Below are positions 48,271 to 60,954 of a stretch of DNA of 64,000 nucleotides, piece by piece. The stretch comes from Centropus unirufus (taxonomy: Eukaryota; Chordata; Aves; Cuculiformes; Centropidae). Location of the stretch: positions 9,406,660-9,470,659 of the forward strand of contig VYZI01000002.1 of NCBI GenBank assembly GCA_013397695.1. Reading direction: 5' to 3'. A program made the translations under genes and the position numbers. The first letter of the stretch is position 1. The number at the start of each line of letters is the position of its first letter. Under the pieces are notes generated by a model. It was given only the letters and a program-made list of their open reading frames with translations. It did not search any database and was not told the origin of the DNA.

Positions 48271-51200
48271 GAACAGGGTCTGTTTTCTACAGTCATACAC
48301 ACTTTCTGTGCTCAAATGGACAGATGCAATCTTCAGTCTTAAACTGATGTCACACAACAAATGGCAGGGTTTATAATTAGAGTTTTATTATTGCTCATTA
48401 GTAACAAATCTGATTAAAAGAATAATAATCTACCTAATGGATATAAAAGTTTATGAAGTAGGTAAATGTTGGAATTATTAGATTTCTATTTTTTGTCTGA
48501 AATTTCTCCTTAGACATATATCTATTTGGCAATGGGAGAAAAATGTTTACTTCTGTTTACAAGGTAATAACAATATTCTTTGCTAAGTAAATTTTAAAGC
48601 AAGATTCCAGAAAGTTTGTCAGCTTGTCACATATTTATTATAGATCCAGAAATATTAATTCTTAAGTCATTATTGATTGACATTTCTTGTTCTATTTTTA
48701 TAGTTTCTCCTCCTTCACACACTTAGCTACTATAAATCCATTCAGTTTAGCTATTGCCTTTAGGGCTATTTAATGTAAATCTTGGACAGAAGTTTTATTT
48801 TTCTTCTGTCATGTCCCATGGTGAACACCTCATGTCACCCCAGGCAGGTCCCATTATTATTAGATTATACTCCATATTTGAGGTGAAATATTTTGACATA
48901 ATGAAGAGATTACTTTGAAGGTGACATGATCATGCCTGTAGTGAGAATATGAATAACAAATGTAGAGGTTAATCATCAAATTGGTGATCAAGTTTGTAAT
49001 ACTATCCCATAGATTGTGAATCTAGGGAAGTGGTGGTGATCAGTTGATTTCTTTACCTGAAAATTTAAAGCAATGATAGTGGAAAATTTATTGGTGGAAA
49101 TCAAGATCATCCTTTGATTTGTATATTTTAATGTACATAAGTAAGCCTGAAAATTATAAATAGACATGATCATGAAATTTTATTTTTGCATGCCACGGGA
49201 TATAGTCAAATACAATTAAACATCAAATTAAACATACAATTAAACAAAGAAAATAGGTAACAAAATATTCCTATAAATAATTGCTATGTTGCCATTGATT
49301 AAGTTGATGATGACGTATGAAGGTTGAGCCACTGTCACATTTAATTTATTCACACATGCCTGCTTGGACAGTAACCTTATCTTCCCTGCAGACCCTGGTT
49401 GTTCAGTGGTTGTGTTTTGTGAATTGTTTAGAATATAAGCCATCTGGGACAATCTCTGTCCTTGTGTTAGTTCTTTTTGCTAGATCCACTACAGTAGGAT
49501 TCTAATCCCTGACATAAAACATCAAGCACTGTACAATGGATATAAATTTTTTGTGTTTCTGCTTACACTATCTGCTTTATTTATTTGCTACTACATTTGT
49601 TGATACTTTTTAAAATTTCCTTAAAGATTTGTGATGTTGGTATTTATCTAATTATATTCTTTAGGATGATGTGGTAACTTTTTTAAGCTCCTTTCTGACT
49701 TTATATATATGTATTTCTGATGACCAGTTCATCTTTCCTGACCTTTAAATTAAGACAGCCTTTGAATACTACCTAGTTACACCACACTGACACTAATAAA
49801 TTTTGTTGAACTCCAGACTGCATGATATATGAATATGTAGAAACTTCAAATGACAGAAAAATCAATATCTCTCTTAGAATTTTTTTTTAGAGATATAATA
49901 CTACTGGTTTTAAAGAATTCTGCCAGGTTTCTTATTTGAATGCTTTTTAATGTTTTTATATTGAGTGAATTAAACTCTTAGGTTAAGAGTGCCTTAACAA
50001 TTATTATTTTTCCCACATGGAAATGCTTATGCACCATTATGATGACCAAAATAAAAATATTGAGATATTTTGCTCTTATGCTTTAGTTTTTTCTACGTTA
50101 TCTCTATTTTGGGGAGATTTTTTTCATCATGTTACATGCTTCTGCCATGTATTTTGGTTCACTGTATTGTTATGCTATACTAAGGTCTGATATTCAGTTA
50201 TTCATGCATATTTCCCAGTTTAATGTTTTTCTATATTTTTCAAATATTTGTCTGAGAATTGTTCTGTAATTTTATTTTTCTACATTTTCACCTTCAGGGA
50301 GGATTAAGCATTCAAAATGACCCAAGTAAAGCTACACATCTTACTTAAACTACCCATTTGGTGGGATGTCTGCCTAGGGCATTTGCCCCTTGGCCCCTGA
50401 AGACCATTTACATTTTTGAACATTTTCTTTAATGTTTCAGGTCTATAAGCACAGGGCCAGTTGACCTCAGAGAAAATGTCCTATTAACTCCACTTAACTG
50501 ATAAATTTTATCCTCTTTTTATGAGCTTTTTCCCTCTTTATTTTTTAATTTTATGCTTGTTCTTGTGTGTTCAGAACAGTGCTGTTATTATGAAAATACC
50601 AATATAGAGATATTTTTTTTTAGTACACTAACTTCTTGCCCCAGTCAAGTAAATTAGTCAATTCAAATTAGCCAGATTTGATTTTGTCTGTGTGTCTTCA
50701 TGTTGATTTCATCCATTGTTTTCACTACAGTCCCTTAAATATTTGCAGTACTTATTGCTCAGGGATTTCCTCTTTTATCTGGACATAATATAGTGGGCAA
50801 GAATATTATTTTTACAATATTTTTAATAATGTACTTAGCAAATGTGATATTTTAGTAATATTTTGCAGCCCATGAATGGACAAAGCAAGAACAGAAGACA
50901 AAATACAAGGGATTAAATAGATATCTTTGAAGTGACGAGTCTGGCTGAAAAAAACAGACATGGAGACCACTTATCATTTAGAATAAAAGACACTTTTCCT
51001 GTACCAACATAATTTACCTTACTTTATTGATCCTTAATACTGACAGGGTTATGAAACAAGCATTTAAGCTAAATGAGAGCACAGATGTTAAATAAATTCG
51101 AACTTTTCATCATTGGAAACAATGTCAAAAATCTAAAAGTAAGACCAGAACAATTGACAGCCCTCAGACAAAATAGAAACATATTGTCATGTTGGACTTC

Positions 51201-51303
51201 ATTTTTTAAATCGACTCAAAATGCAGAGTTCAATTTAATTCTTAAAGAAATCGTCTTTTTTATTCTTTTGCAAAATGAAAAAAGTAATAATAAAAAGTGT
51301 ATA
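48271..51303. other. Unique AT-rich DNA, no gene seen
   Basis: About 3 kb, very AT-rich toward the right, without recognisable genes or repeats up to the assembly gap. Confidence 0.5.
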
Positions 51304-51398
51304 NNNNNNNNNNNNNNNNNNNNNNNNNNNNNNNNNNNNNNNNNNNNNNNNNNNNNNNNNNNNNNNNNNNNNNNNNNNNNNNNNNNNNNNNNNNNNNN
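51304..51398. other. Assembly gap, 95 N
   Basis: A run of 95 undetermined bases. Both flanks are very AT-rich (AAAAAGTGTATA to the left, TATTGAAATTAATAAACA to the right). Open frames that cross it (51073-51486, 51235-51444, 51275-51547) are artefacts of reading N as open. Confidence 0.99.
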
Positions 51399-54300
51399 TA
51401 TTGAAATTAATAAACATATTCCTCATGATTTTGAGATATTTCATTCAATACTTGTATGGGTTTCTCAGAAGAAGAATAATTTGTGAAATTATTTCTGAGC
51501 TAACAGAATATGTTATTTTATTTTTTGGTGTACAATTGGATTTATAGCCATGTATTGAACCTACATAGAAAAAAACCCAGGTTTGACTTCCTATAAGTGA
51601 AAAAGGACAAGAAGAGAACAAGCAAAAAAAAAGAAATAAAAAAGTCAGATAAGCAAAAGAAAGGAAAATGGAGAGCTATTTCAGACAGAGACAGCACCAC
51701 TGGAGAAAAGGTAGGAAGAACTTAAATGACTGAAAATTGAAAATACAGAACATAGTTTTTCCTTTCTTAGCCTAGAGGGAATTGGCTTTACTGCAATGAC
51801 ATACACAAAAAACTTCCCTAGAAACAATCTGATTATATATTCTTTTTTTAAAAGAATAACATCCTTGAAGTTACTGCCAGGGATGCAAATGACCCATAAT
51901 ACCCGCCCAGAAGAACTGTAGTGTTGCAATAAAAATACATGTACCACTATTTTAATTATTTTAAAAATTTAATAGAAAACTGTATTCTGACAAGCATTCA
52001 CATCTTGAACATGTTATCTAGAATTTCAGCAAAATCAAAATATAATGAAATGGAAAACAATATAAATATTCGAAGATGGATGATGTAGCTAAGTTTCGTC
52101 ACTTTTATGTACTGGGATCAAGATTTTTGAAACAAGACTTTATTCCCAGACCAATATTTTTTGCAATCAGAATTGAATATCAGAATAAAGGAATATATGT
52201 TTGAGATATTGTCTCAGAGTAATTTGCACCTCTTCATTGTTTAATTTTGGTTCTTCCAATAAACTGTAAATTCAGTTTTGTTGGGAGCAAAGTGAAACAC
52301 AAATTCTTTTCACATGATTGAGAAATTAAATAGGATATATTCTACATTAGACAGTGAATTAATCTACAGACAAACCATATTTTGATAGCAGCAGTAAAAC
52401 CTTTGAGATAGAATAGAAAGATAGAAATAAAATACTGTATTTTTCATAAAAACTGCTTCTCAAAACCTACACTGGCAGTTTGCATGCTTTGGATTCAAAA
52501 TTTTCAAAGCTTATTTTAGAATCTAATTTTGGATTTGAGGTTTCTCAGTGCTGCTGAGTCTCATGCTCTTGCCCATGACATTTCTGCAAGACGAAAAAGG
52601 CATTGTCAGTTAGCATGCCCCAATCCAGCAAAAGTAGATGAAACGTTTTTCATGATGTAGGTAATGGTCTCAGATTATGACTGACTGCTTTGGAAACAGT
52701 AGTTCCACAGCTATCCCTCCAGTTATGAATGTTGAGGTAGGAAATGGAAGACTTAATCAATTATGTTAGATAGCTCTGGCAATTTTAGGCATTACTGTAA
52801 TCTTTAATAGTAGAAAATATGCTGGAAAAGGTGTAAGACAAGTTTCGGCAAGTTTTGGTCTCTCAACCTCTTTTTGCCTTCAAATTATCCATTTTCTAAT
52901 GGTTGAAAACATTATTTACATCATATTACATATTTATAATCTGCTTTCTATATGGTAGTTAATAGATTTTTTCAGCCCTGAAGAGCAGGTAAATGGCAGA
53001 AAAGAAACTACAAAGAGTGAATGACAAAAAACATTCAGGGATGAAACACTCAGGGAGCTCCTGATGATCACAGAAATGAGAAAGAATATGCTGAACAGAT
53101 ATCCTGTGAAAAACAAACATAGCCTAAGAGCTAATATAAAGAATAAAAAAAACCCCATGAAATGCCACTGTGGTGTGAAAGTTTTATTCATGAAATCAAT
53201 CACAAGGAATCAAGAGATAAAATTATTAACTACAGGGGATGATATGAGCTAAGAGCAATAAATGTTATAAAACGTATATAGCTTCCACTATCGATTGGTT
53301 GAAATTTAGATGCTGTATCTCCAAATATTGAAGTAATAAAAAAATCATCCTTTATTAATTTTTTTTTTAGCCTAGATAAGCATATGCAGTTTTTTCATTC
53401 TTATTCCAGTTTCTGTTAAAATTCCTAGTTTAAACTGGATAACCCCCTTTCCTAGCTGCAAAACAGCCCAGAGACAAAAATGCCTAGGACTTGATACAGG
53501 CATTCTCGTAGCAACTACCATAGTACACTCATGTGTACTCTCACGGTACTGTATTCCACCACACAGGAACATTTGCAAGACCTTGCACTAGTTAATTAGC
53601 ATAATGAAGTTAATTTTAGTGGTTGAATATTAAGCAGAAGGTGAGATAAGAGGTGTGATTAACATAAGACAATCATACAACCCAGCACACTCTCATACTT
53701 TCAGTTTTTCTCGAGTGTTACCTCATGATAGCTAAATAGCTTGCTTAGTTGTGCCTTGTTCTCCCTTAAGAGTTATATTCTGAAAAAAAGATATGTCAAA
53801 CTGTTGGAAAAAGATGAGGTTAGTGGTTTGAAATACTGAACAGCACTGCAGAACCGTGTGCTTCAAGCAAATTAATCCATCCCTTAGCAATAATCTAGCA
53901 GCCAATCAGAATTTCCCCTTAATCCAAGTAGGTTTATAATGCTCTTAGATCATTGAAGTACAGGTGCTTTGCACTATTTAAATGAAAAGTAACAAGAAAA
54001 TTTAATCTTAAGATTATTACATATTTATAGCAGTGGCTAGGAGGTATCACCTAGCAACAACATGGCCCACAGAGTAAACCTAATAAACTACGGCTCATCC
54101 TTTCTGTCATCAATGATCAGGTAATCAAGACAGGAAAAGCACAAGTAGTGATGACATTGAGAGAATCTGATGATAAAGTACAGGAACATTTTAGGAGACA
54201 AAAGTATGTTTAGATAACGGAATAGTGTCTGCACAATAATTAGGATAAGGCAGAGCTGAACTTCAGCCACAGCAAGCTGAGTGGAAAGGAAAGGTTGAAA

Positions 54301-55149
54301 TGAGGGGGAGGAAAACTGGAGGAAAAAGATAAACGATTAAACAAGCCATAGATAGGGATTCTGGAAAAGTAAATAAAACAAGATGCTGCCAAGGCATCTT
54401 TCCTGGGCAGGCTTCTAAAAAAGAAGGGCAGAGAGATTAAAGTTTTATCAGATAGTTTAAGAGATTTTAGTAGTTGTACCTTAAAACATAAAAGCTACTT
54501 TGCCGGGACTAATGCAATTCAGCAGATGCAGTTGGGTCAGAACTAATATCAGCAATGCACTGAGGATAAGTTTGAAGTTATCACACTGGAGAAAGAAGTT
54601 CAGCCTAAGATTTACAATAAGTAAAAAAATATAAGCCCTGCACCAGGGTTTGCAGCAGATAAAAAATGCATTAGAAATGTATGTAATTACAGTTAAGCAC
54701 TTGTCATCATTTTGGAAAGGTAGTATTTAATCAGGCTTACACTATACAGGGACATCTCTGCTTTTTCCTTCTGAGTCCTTGGTGCTGAATTCCATATGCA
54801 GGTTCACCAAAAACAGGGAGGACCTTTCTGTCTGAGAGTATTTCATGTTCCACATTAAAGATATTTGCAGGACCTCAACTGATCAAATAATAGTAAAAGT
54901 ATATATGCACAATCACAGGAAACTGTACATGTTTCTTGGGTCTCTAAAGCACAGAATTTCTTTGTTGTATTCAACACAAATCAGTCTAGTTAATGATGGA
55001 CAGTAACTCTGGCTAATAATAACCTGAATCACTGGTGCCTGATGCAAAGCTTCTGAAACTCCTATTACTGTTAGGCTTGTCCCAAATGACTTTGTGCAAC
55101 AGGTAGACGTCGATGTTAGTGTCCATCCCCTTGTTTGAACTATCTGCAC
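51399..55149. other. Unique AT-rich DNA, no gene seen
   Basis: No supported gene. Around 53900-53990 a CCAAT motif (AGCCAATCAGAA) is followed about 70 bases later by CTATTTAAATG, which superficially resembles a promoter or LTR U3, but nothing else supports this. Confidence 0.45.
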
Positions 55150-55830
55150 AGGTCACTGGAGAGGCTTGTGGAGAACTCTTTTCTCCTTGTAGTCAAGGAA
55201 GAAGTTGTAAGAGAATAACCCTACGAGTCAAATGGTAGGCCTCAAATTGACAGTTTTCCAGCAAACTGCAGCAGGGAAGAGGCAAGTCACATGATGAAGC
55301 AGTGCCTTTTCCTGTGCCAACTTTCTTATAGTAGCACTGCTGCACTTGCCTGCCAAGAGCGGTCACACTGCAATCCTTATGGTAGAGGAAGCAAGGGCAG
55401 AATGGTCAGCATAAATACTCCAGTGCTGGCTTGGCTCAGTTCTGGAACCTTCTTAAGGGGGCACTGCATAAGTACATCAACCCTAATCTATAAATAACAC
55501 TCTCCAGATAGGGCAGGCAAGGCTGCAGACAACATCAGAGCCTGAGGTGGTGACTTTCTAATGCTTGTCTCTTCTTTCTTCTCTTTCTTTCTTTCCTTTC
55601 TTTCTATTCTTCCCTCTTTCCTTCTTTATTTTCCCCTTACCACAGATTTAGCAAGCAACACTTGCCTTATTCCTCTGTTTGCTTGTGAAAATAAATTCCT
55701 CTTAAATTAATCATTTGATGTTGTTTGGCCTCAATTAGCTCAAGGGGAACAGAACTCATTAATTTTATGGGGAGACCCAAGATCTACCCCAGTGATGCTT
55801 GGACTGCCCAGATGAGGTTGTAAAAGAATT
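55150..55830 (+). mobile_element. LTR-like block, family not identified
   Basis: A GC-richer block with plus-strand signals in LTR order: TATA-like CATAAATACTCC (about 55410-55421) and CTATAAATAACAC (55487-55499), then a long polypyrimidine tract (55568-55640), then AATAAA at 55690-55695, and past it GGGGAGACCCAAGATC (55771-55786), which is reminiscent of sequence just inside a provirus. No TG...CA ends, primer-binding site or target duplication could be fixed. No retroviral genes follow; a CR1 starts at 56138. Confidence 0.35.
55568..55645 (+). repeat. Long polypyrimidine tract ending in CACAG
   Basis: C/T-only runs at 55568-55605 and 55607-55627 are followed by a T/C-rich tail and CCACAG at 55640-55645. 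The order matches a 3' splice site of unusual strength, and AATAAA follows 45 bases later. It may equally be a CT-rich microsatellite inside an LTR. Confidence 0.8.
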
Positions 55831-56137
55831 GAATGAAAAAAAATAAAAATAAAGGCAACCCTATGTTGAAAGGAAGTGAGAAATAAAGTATCTTATCCTT
55901 AATCACATTTTTCTCAGCACAGACATATAATTATTTAAAACACTGCCAGTGTATTTAAACTCATTTATTAGTCAGAAAGAGTAAATTACATTTTTAAAGC
56001 TCAAAAGTTTTCACATATTCACAAAAGTTAATGATATTTAATACTGTAAGAAAAAAATAGTTCTTTGGTATAACAGGAACAATGAATAAGTGTTTTACAT
56101 AGGAAGAAAGAGCAGAGATATAAGGGAAAAGACCAGC
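55831..56137. other. Short spacer between LTR-like block and CR1
   Basis: About 300 bases of AT-rich DNA with nothing recognised. Confidence 0.5.
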
Positions 56138-56153
56138 ATGGGTGAGTTGAGAT

Positions 56154-56405
56154 TTGCTGGTCAAACTGAAGACCAAGAAGGAACTGTGCAGGCAGTGGGA
56201 GCAGGGACAGGTAACCTGGGAAGGCTACAGGAATGCTGTCTGGCTGTGTAGGGATAGGGTCAGGAAGGCCAAGGTGCAGCTGGAGCTGAACTTGGCAAGG
56301 GAAGTGAAGACTGACAAGAAAGGATTCTACAGGTATGTTAATCAGAAAAGGAAGTTTAAAGAAAGAGTACCCCAACTGATGAACAAAAATGGTGGCCTCA
56401 TATGA
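56154..56405 (+). pseudogene. CR1 ORF2 pre-RT linker remnant
   Basis: Eighty-three codons of the region between endonuclease and RT of CR1 ORF2: L-K-T-K-K-E-L-C-R-Q-W-E-Q-G-Q then V-T-W-E, followed by R-x-R-V-R-K-A-K-V-Q-L-E-L-N-L-A and K-G-F-Y-R-Y-V-N-Q-K-R-K-F-K. The matching peptide appears in the minus-strand fragment at 60955-61560 (K-K-E-M-Y-M-Q-W-K-Q-E-Q-L-S-W-E), which confirms the family for both. It ends at a stop at 56405. The Met is internal, not a true start. Confidence 0.8.
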
Positions 56406-56898
56406 ACAGACAAGGAGAAGGTTGAAACAGTACTCAACATTTTTACCTCAGTCTTCACCAACCACTGCTCTCCTCACTGCTCCTGCATCTATGGACAGCA
56501 AGATGGAGACTAGAGGTTAAAGCCCCCCCCCACTGTATGCGAGGATCAGGATCACCTGCAGAACCCGAACATATATAAGACCATAAGATCTAATGAGATG
56601 CCTCCCAGAGTTCTGATGGAACTGACTGGTATAGTTCCAAGCCACTCTCCATGATATTTGAAAAGTTATGACAGTCAGAAGTCTTTCGTGAATGGAAGAA
56701 AGGTAACGTTGGGCCTATTTTTAAAAAGGGTAGAAAAATGACCCTGGGAACTACTGACCTGTCAGCCTCACCTCTGTACCTGGGAATATCATGAAACAGA
56801 TTCCCTTAAAAGCCATGCTAAAGTGCACGAAGGACAGAGATGTGATTTGAGACAGCCAGAATAGCTTCACCAAGGGCAAGCCCTGCCTGACTAACCTA

Positions 56899-57090
56899 GT
56901 GGCTTTCTGTGATGGGGTGACCACATTAGTGGACATCGGAAAACCAACAGATCTAATCTATCTGAAGTTCTGTAAGGCCTTTGACATGGTCCCCCACAAT
57001 ATCCTTCTCTCTAAATTGGAGAGATTTGTATTTATGGGGAGACTGTTCAGTGGATTAGAAATTAGTTGGATATTTGCATTCAGAGAGTAG
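56899..57090 (+). pseudogene. CR1 RT motif A remnant with lost catalytic Asp
   Basis: Sixty-three codons in a different frame from 56154-56405. RT motif A reads I-Y-L-K-F-C-K-A-F-D-M-V-P-H: the catalytic Asp of the Y-L-D-F box is Lys, which would abolish polymerase activity. Just past it (about 57088-57095) roughly 40 bases present in copy A (23951-23990) are missing between two AGTGG repeats, which shifts the frame before the S-G-V-P-Q-G box. Confidence 0.8.
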
Positions 57091-57266
57091 TGGTGGCCCT
57101 CAGGGGTCTGTACTGGGAACAGTGTTGTTTAATATTGCATTGATGATATAGACAGCAAGATAGAGTGTACCCTCAGCAAGATTGGAAATGACACCAAGCT
57201 GAGCGGTGCAGTTGTTGCACCAGAAAGATGGGTTGACATCCAGTAGGACTTGGACAAGCTGGGGAA

Positions 57267-57593
57267 GTGGGCCTGCATGAACCTGATGAGGTTCAACATG
57301 CCAGGTGCAAGGCTCTACGCCTGGGTCAGGGCAATCCATGGTTTCAATATAGGTTGGGCGAAGATGTGACTCAGAGCAGCTCTGCGGAGGAGGAATTGGG
57401 GGTACTAATTGATGAAAAGCTTGACATGAGCTGGAAATACACACTTGCAGCCCAGAAGGCCAACTGTATCCTGGGCTACATCCACAGAAGCCTGGCCAGA
57501 AGCAGGTTGAGGGTGGTGACTCTGCCCCTCAGCTCCTTTCTCATGAGACACCATCCTGGAGTATTGTTTCCACTTCTGGAGTGCACAATATAA
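57267..57593 (+). pseudogene. CR1 ORF2 C-terminal remnant
   Basis: An open stretch of 108 codons covers the region after the RT core: L-G-Q-G-N-P-W-F-Q-Y-R-L-G, then S-S-A-E-E-E-L-G-V-L-I-D-E-K-L-D-M-S and A-A-Q-K-A-N-C-I-L-G-Y-I. It breaks after V-T-L-P-L-S, and the continuation (W-S-A-Q-Y-K-K-D-I-E-L-L) lies in another frame near 57575-57610. CR1 needs this C-terminal region for retrotransposition; here it is non-functional. Confidence 0.8.
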
Positions 57594-58047
57594 GAAGGAT
57601 ATAGAACTGTTGGAACGGGTCCAGAGGAGGGCTGCAAAGATGACCAGAGGGCTGGAACACCTCTGCTATGATGGCAGACGGAGAGATGTGGCTGTACAGC
57701 CTGGAGAAAAGACTCTGAGGACACCTTATAACGGCCTTCCAGTACCTGAAGGGAGCATACAAGAAAGCTGGGGAAGGACTCTTTACACAGGAGTGTAGTG
57801 ATAGGAAAAGGGGGAATGGCTACAAATGGGAGAGGGGAAAATGTAGATTAGATAAAAGGAAGAAATTCTTCATGTTGAAAGTGATGAGTCACCAGAACAG
57901 GTTGCCCAGGGAAATTGTGGCTGCCTGAAAGTGTTCAAGGCCAGGTTAGATGGGGCCTTGAGCAGCCTGCTCTAGTGAGAGATGTCCCTGCTTATGGAAC
58001 AGGATGATCTTTAGGGTCCCTTCCAACCCAAACCATTCTATGATTCT

Positions 58048-60447
58048 AATATTTTATAAATTAATTAAGCTTACAGCACTGCATGGTTAGGAGGGCACAT
58101 TGCCATCTTCTGTTATCTGTTGAAGAGAAAGCTGTCAGTACAAAATGGGATTTTGTTAAAATGTGCAATGGTAGTAACCTAAGTGTTACAAAAACGCTAT
58201 ATGATTAGGGCATGTAAGACAGCTCAGACATAGCTACAGTTTCTAAAACTGGTTTTGAACTGATATTACTAATTCAGCATGCAATTTTAAGATATTATAC
58301 AAGGCATTAATAAATACTTTTCTGTCTCTTCTCTCCCCTTCCCCTTTCCATTATTAGTAGAGTGAATTGTTTGTAGTACGTATGTAAAATGTATATAAAA
58401 TACAAACATAGTTGATGATACTTATCTGAAAAAAACTGTGTTGTTTCTTTTGTGTTAATGTTTACACATATTACAGCTACTTACAGGATCTAAAGCTAAT
58501 GGGAAAGAAATGTTATATATGAAAACTAGCCATTGGTTATTTAAGATTTCCTGAGAAAATAAAAAACTCCAGATGTCTATGTTAATTTTCTGTTGAATAT
58601 TTATTTTTGTTTCCTCTCATACTCCTTTTTGTTCTCTATTTTCAATTATTTGTAATGAGACAGTATATTGTGTTCTACTTGTGCTCTCAGTAAGATTGCA
58701 TTTTATTTTAGAATTTATTCACCACATTCACTATATGATATATTATTAAAAATGTGTTCTATTAAGCTTCTCAGATTATAGTACAGAGCCCCCAAAGCCT
58801 TAGTAATTATGAGATTCAGAAAACATAATGGAGTAAATCATACTTCAACACTAATATTGGTCCATAACACATCCGTTTTGTTTATTCCCCAGATATTACT
58901 GTAACAGTCTCCTGCTCCTTAATCTGCATCCAGATGAAACACTTATCTGGAATGATCATATTTGTAGAAATTAGGTGCTCAAAGTTGTGATAATCTGAAT
59001 AGGTGACTACTAAAAAAATAAATAAAACCCCCAGAGGACAGAGCACTGCTTAAATTATCCTTCCTCAAGACTTGAATCCTGTATGCTTTGTGAAAAGACT
59101 AAACCTGCATTTCCCAAAGAAATACCCCAAGCTATAAATTTGAGACATGTTCCCCCTTGAATTTATTTCATTTTAGATTCTACAGTTGGACATATTGAAA
59201 AACTAGATGGATTTATTTGAATCCCCTCAGACAGAGAAACTGCCTTTGTATCTTTTAGACTCTACAGAAATATTTGGAAGGTAAAATATTGAGTAGAAAA
59301 AGGAACCATTATAAAAGTTTACACAAGGTCCTATATTTTTAGAAGCTCTATGTTGAGATATTCTTAGAGCAGATATTCCTTTATTCTCAAAGTGGATATA
59401 CTTTTATTGGAGATTTTTATCGAAAGATATTATTTTATTAGATTAGACTTTACATGTCTTTCATATGACTTCTGGTGGTCCTCGGGGCAAATTAGATCCT
59501 AAAGATCAGTACATGTAGGGAGAATTTTAGTGAGCCAGGAACCTTCAGTGTCAGAAACTAAGGTGACTACAGTGTTTAAATGTTTCAAAGGTCTGCTGAC
59601 ATCTGAAGGACATGAGTCAATTCTGCATTCAAATATCTAATCCTTGAGACGTACCATCCCACACGAGTAAGTTATCAGATAGATCTGGACTATTTAGCAA
59701 TAGACACTCAGTACCTCAGACACGTGCAGTTGTTATACAGATTTCCTACACGTCCTCTATAAATTTTCACTGCTTGAAAGGAAAAATAAAAGTTTATCCA
59801 TACTTTGCGGTTTCTGCTTATGCTCAGCCTGAGTTTTATGTATGCAAGAACTGTGAAGAGCATGGAGGAATTCAGAAGGCCTGACAATAAACCTCTCCTA
59901 GAGATAGTGTACAGAAAGGTGTGAGCTGATCTGTAAATTTTAATCAAATATGCCAAGTCATCTGTCAGTGACGAATTAGAACGACAAATTAGAATTTTGA
60001 TTTTGCACTTATAATTATGGTGCCTAAATTGGCTACAGAGCAGGGGTGGTAGATGGTATGTGAGAGCATGTGGACTTGATGTTACAGACAAAAGTCAAAA
60101 CTAAAGTGTGTTGTGAGTTCTATGACTGAAGAATTGGACTAAGATGATTTAGAAGATTCCGGCTAGGCAAACATTCCTGAATTCAACTTTCTGGACACTT
60201 CTGAATCCTTCCCAGGAACCCAAAGACATGGAAAAAAGAAATAAAAAGATTTAAGGTAGGTACAGTAAAAAACTAACAGCCTTAAGTTGAGTTTCTTCTC
60301 AAGTTATTGAAGCAACAAAGGAAACAAATGATTAATAGTGATCAGTCACAAGTTAACAATAACAGCTTGTATAAAACAATGTGTCTAATCATTATTGTCA
60401 GAAAATAAGTACAATGATTAAGGAAAACACATCAACAATTTCTTAAA
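58048..60447. other. Unique AT-rich DNA; possible small CR1 tail
   Basis: No gene seen. A stretch at about 60127-60180 (GAAGAATTGGACTAAGATGATTTAGAAG, then CTAGGCAAACATTCC) resembles a decayed CR1 3' tail (the segment G-A-C-T-A-G-A-T-G-A-T-C type), but it is too short and diverged to call separately. The minus-strand frame 59708-60091 (127 codons) has no recognised domain. Confidence 0.4.
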
Positions 60448-60825
60448 TGTCATCCAGATCTGCAATCCCTGGAATGGGGGAGGGGGGGCTTTCTTTTTCT
60501 CAGCAAGGATCTGGAGAAGACAATTGGAAGCCCATGAGGTATGTCGATCCATGAGTGAGGTCTCCCCCTCCTTGCAGGGAGGGGCTTAGCCTTTATACCA
60601 CTGAACAAGCAAATTACATCACCCCAAAAAGCAAAGTCTGGCTCCAGCAGCTCACTGCCCCCTTGCTCCCCCTAGAATACGGCCAACATCCTAGGAGAGG
60701 AGAGGAGGGAGCAGCTGGATATTCCTTATCTTCTAGCTAAGGTGCTGTAGAAACACAACACTCCTGTCCAGCTCCTCTCTCTTTCACACAGCACAATTCT
60801 ACTGATAATTAAAAACTTTATCACA
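60448..60825 (-). mobile_element. Probable retroviral LTR, minus strand (ERVL-like?)
   Basis: The GC-rich 378-base block is bounded on the plus strand by TGTCATCCAG (60448) and ACTTTATCACA (60825). Read on the minus strand it begins TGTGATAAAG and ends GGATGACA, so the ends have similar inverted termini. A TATA box (TATAAAGG) is complementary to about 60590-60597, preceded by U3-like sequence and followed by a C/G-rich leader. A clear AATAAA was not found. Flanks TTAAA (60443-60447) and CTTAT (60826-60830) do not match as a 5-bp duplication, so the exact ends are unsure. No internal retroviral sequence is present. Confidence 0.5.
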
Positions 60826-60954
60826 CTTATCTATTAGAAATAGTGCAGTATAACTCGACTGATGGTAGCTTTATGGAAAGTTACAGGCTGAACAATGAAC
60901 ACAGCAATGGAATATGAATCATCCATGGGTTATACATATAATTTCAGGCCTATC

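Larger units (their letters stand above)
56138..58047 (+). mobile_element. Longest CR1 LINE copy (1.9 kb), 5'-truncated
   Basis: This copy runs from the ORF2 segment upstream of RT through RT, C-terminal region and 3'UTR to a perfect terminal ATTCTATGATTCT (58035-58047). Segments in order: pre-RT linker (56154-56405 open), RT entry with P-R-V-L-M-E-L-like sequence at about 56600, motif A at about 56958-56998, S-G-V-P-Q-G/catalytic-box region at 57090-57200, C-terminal region 57267-57720 and 3'UTR 57720-58047. Multiple frameshifts and stops are present, and motif A and the catalytic box are both mutated. A full avian CR1 is about 4.5 kb, so ORF1 and the endonuclease are missing. It is the best internal reference for comparing the other copies in the window. 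Confidence 0.92.

Noticed and set aside
51073..51547. Open frames of 69-137 codons crossing the N run
   Set aside because: They are open only because N codons cannot be stops; the flanking real sequence has no coding character.
53900..53990. CCAAT and TATTTAAA motifs resembling a promoter
   Set aside because: No transcript, LTR ends or CpG island accompany them, and both motifs are frequent in AT-rich DNA.
60127..60180. Possible decayed CR1 3' tail
   Set aside because: Only about 50 bases with several mismatches; mentioned in the spacer entry but not called as an element.
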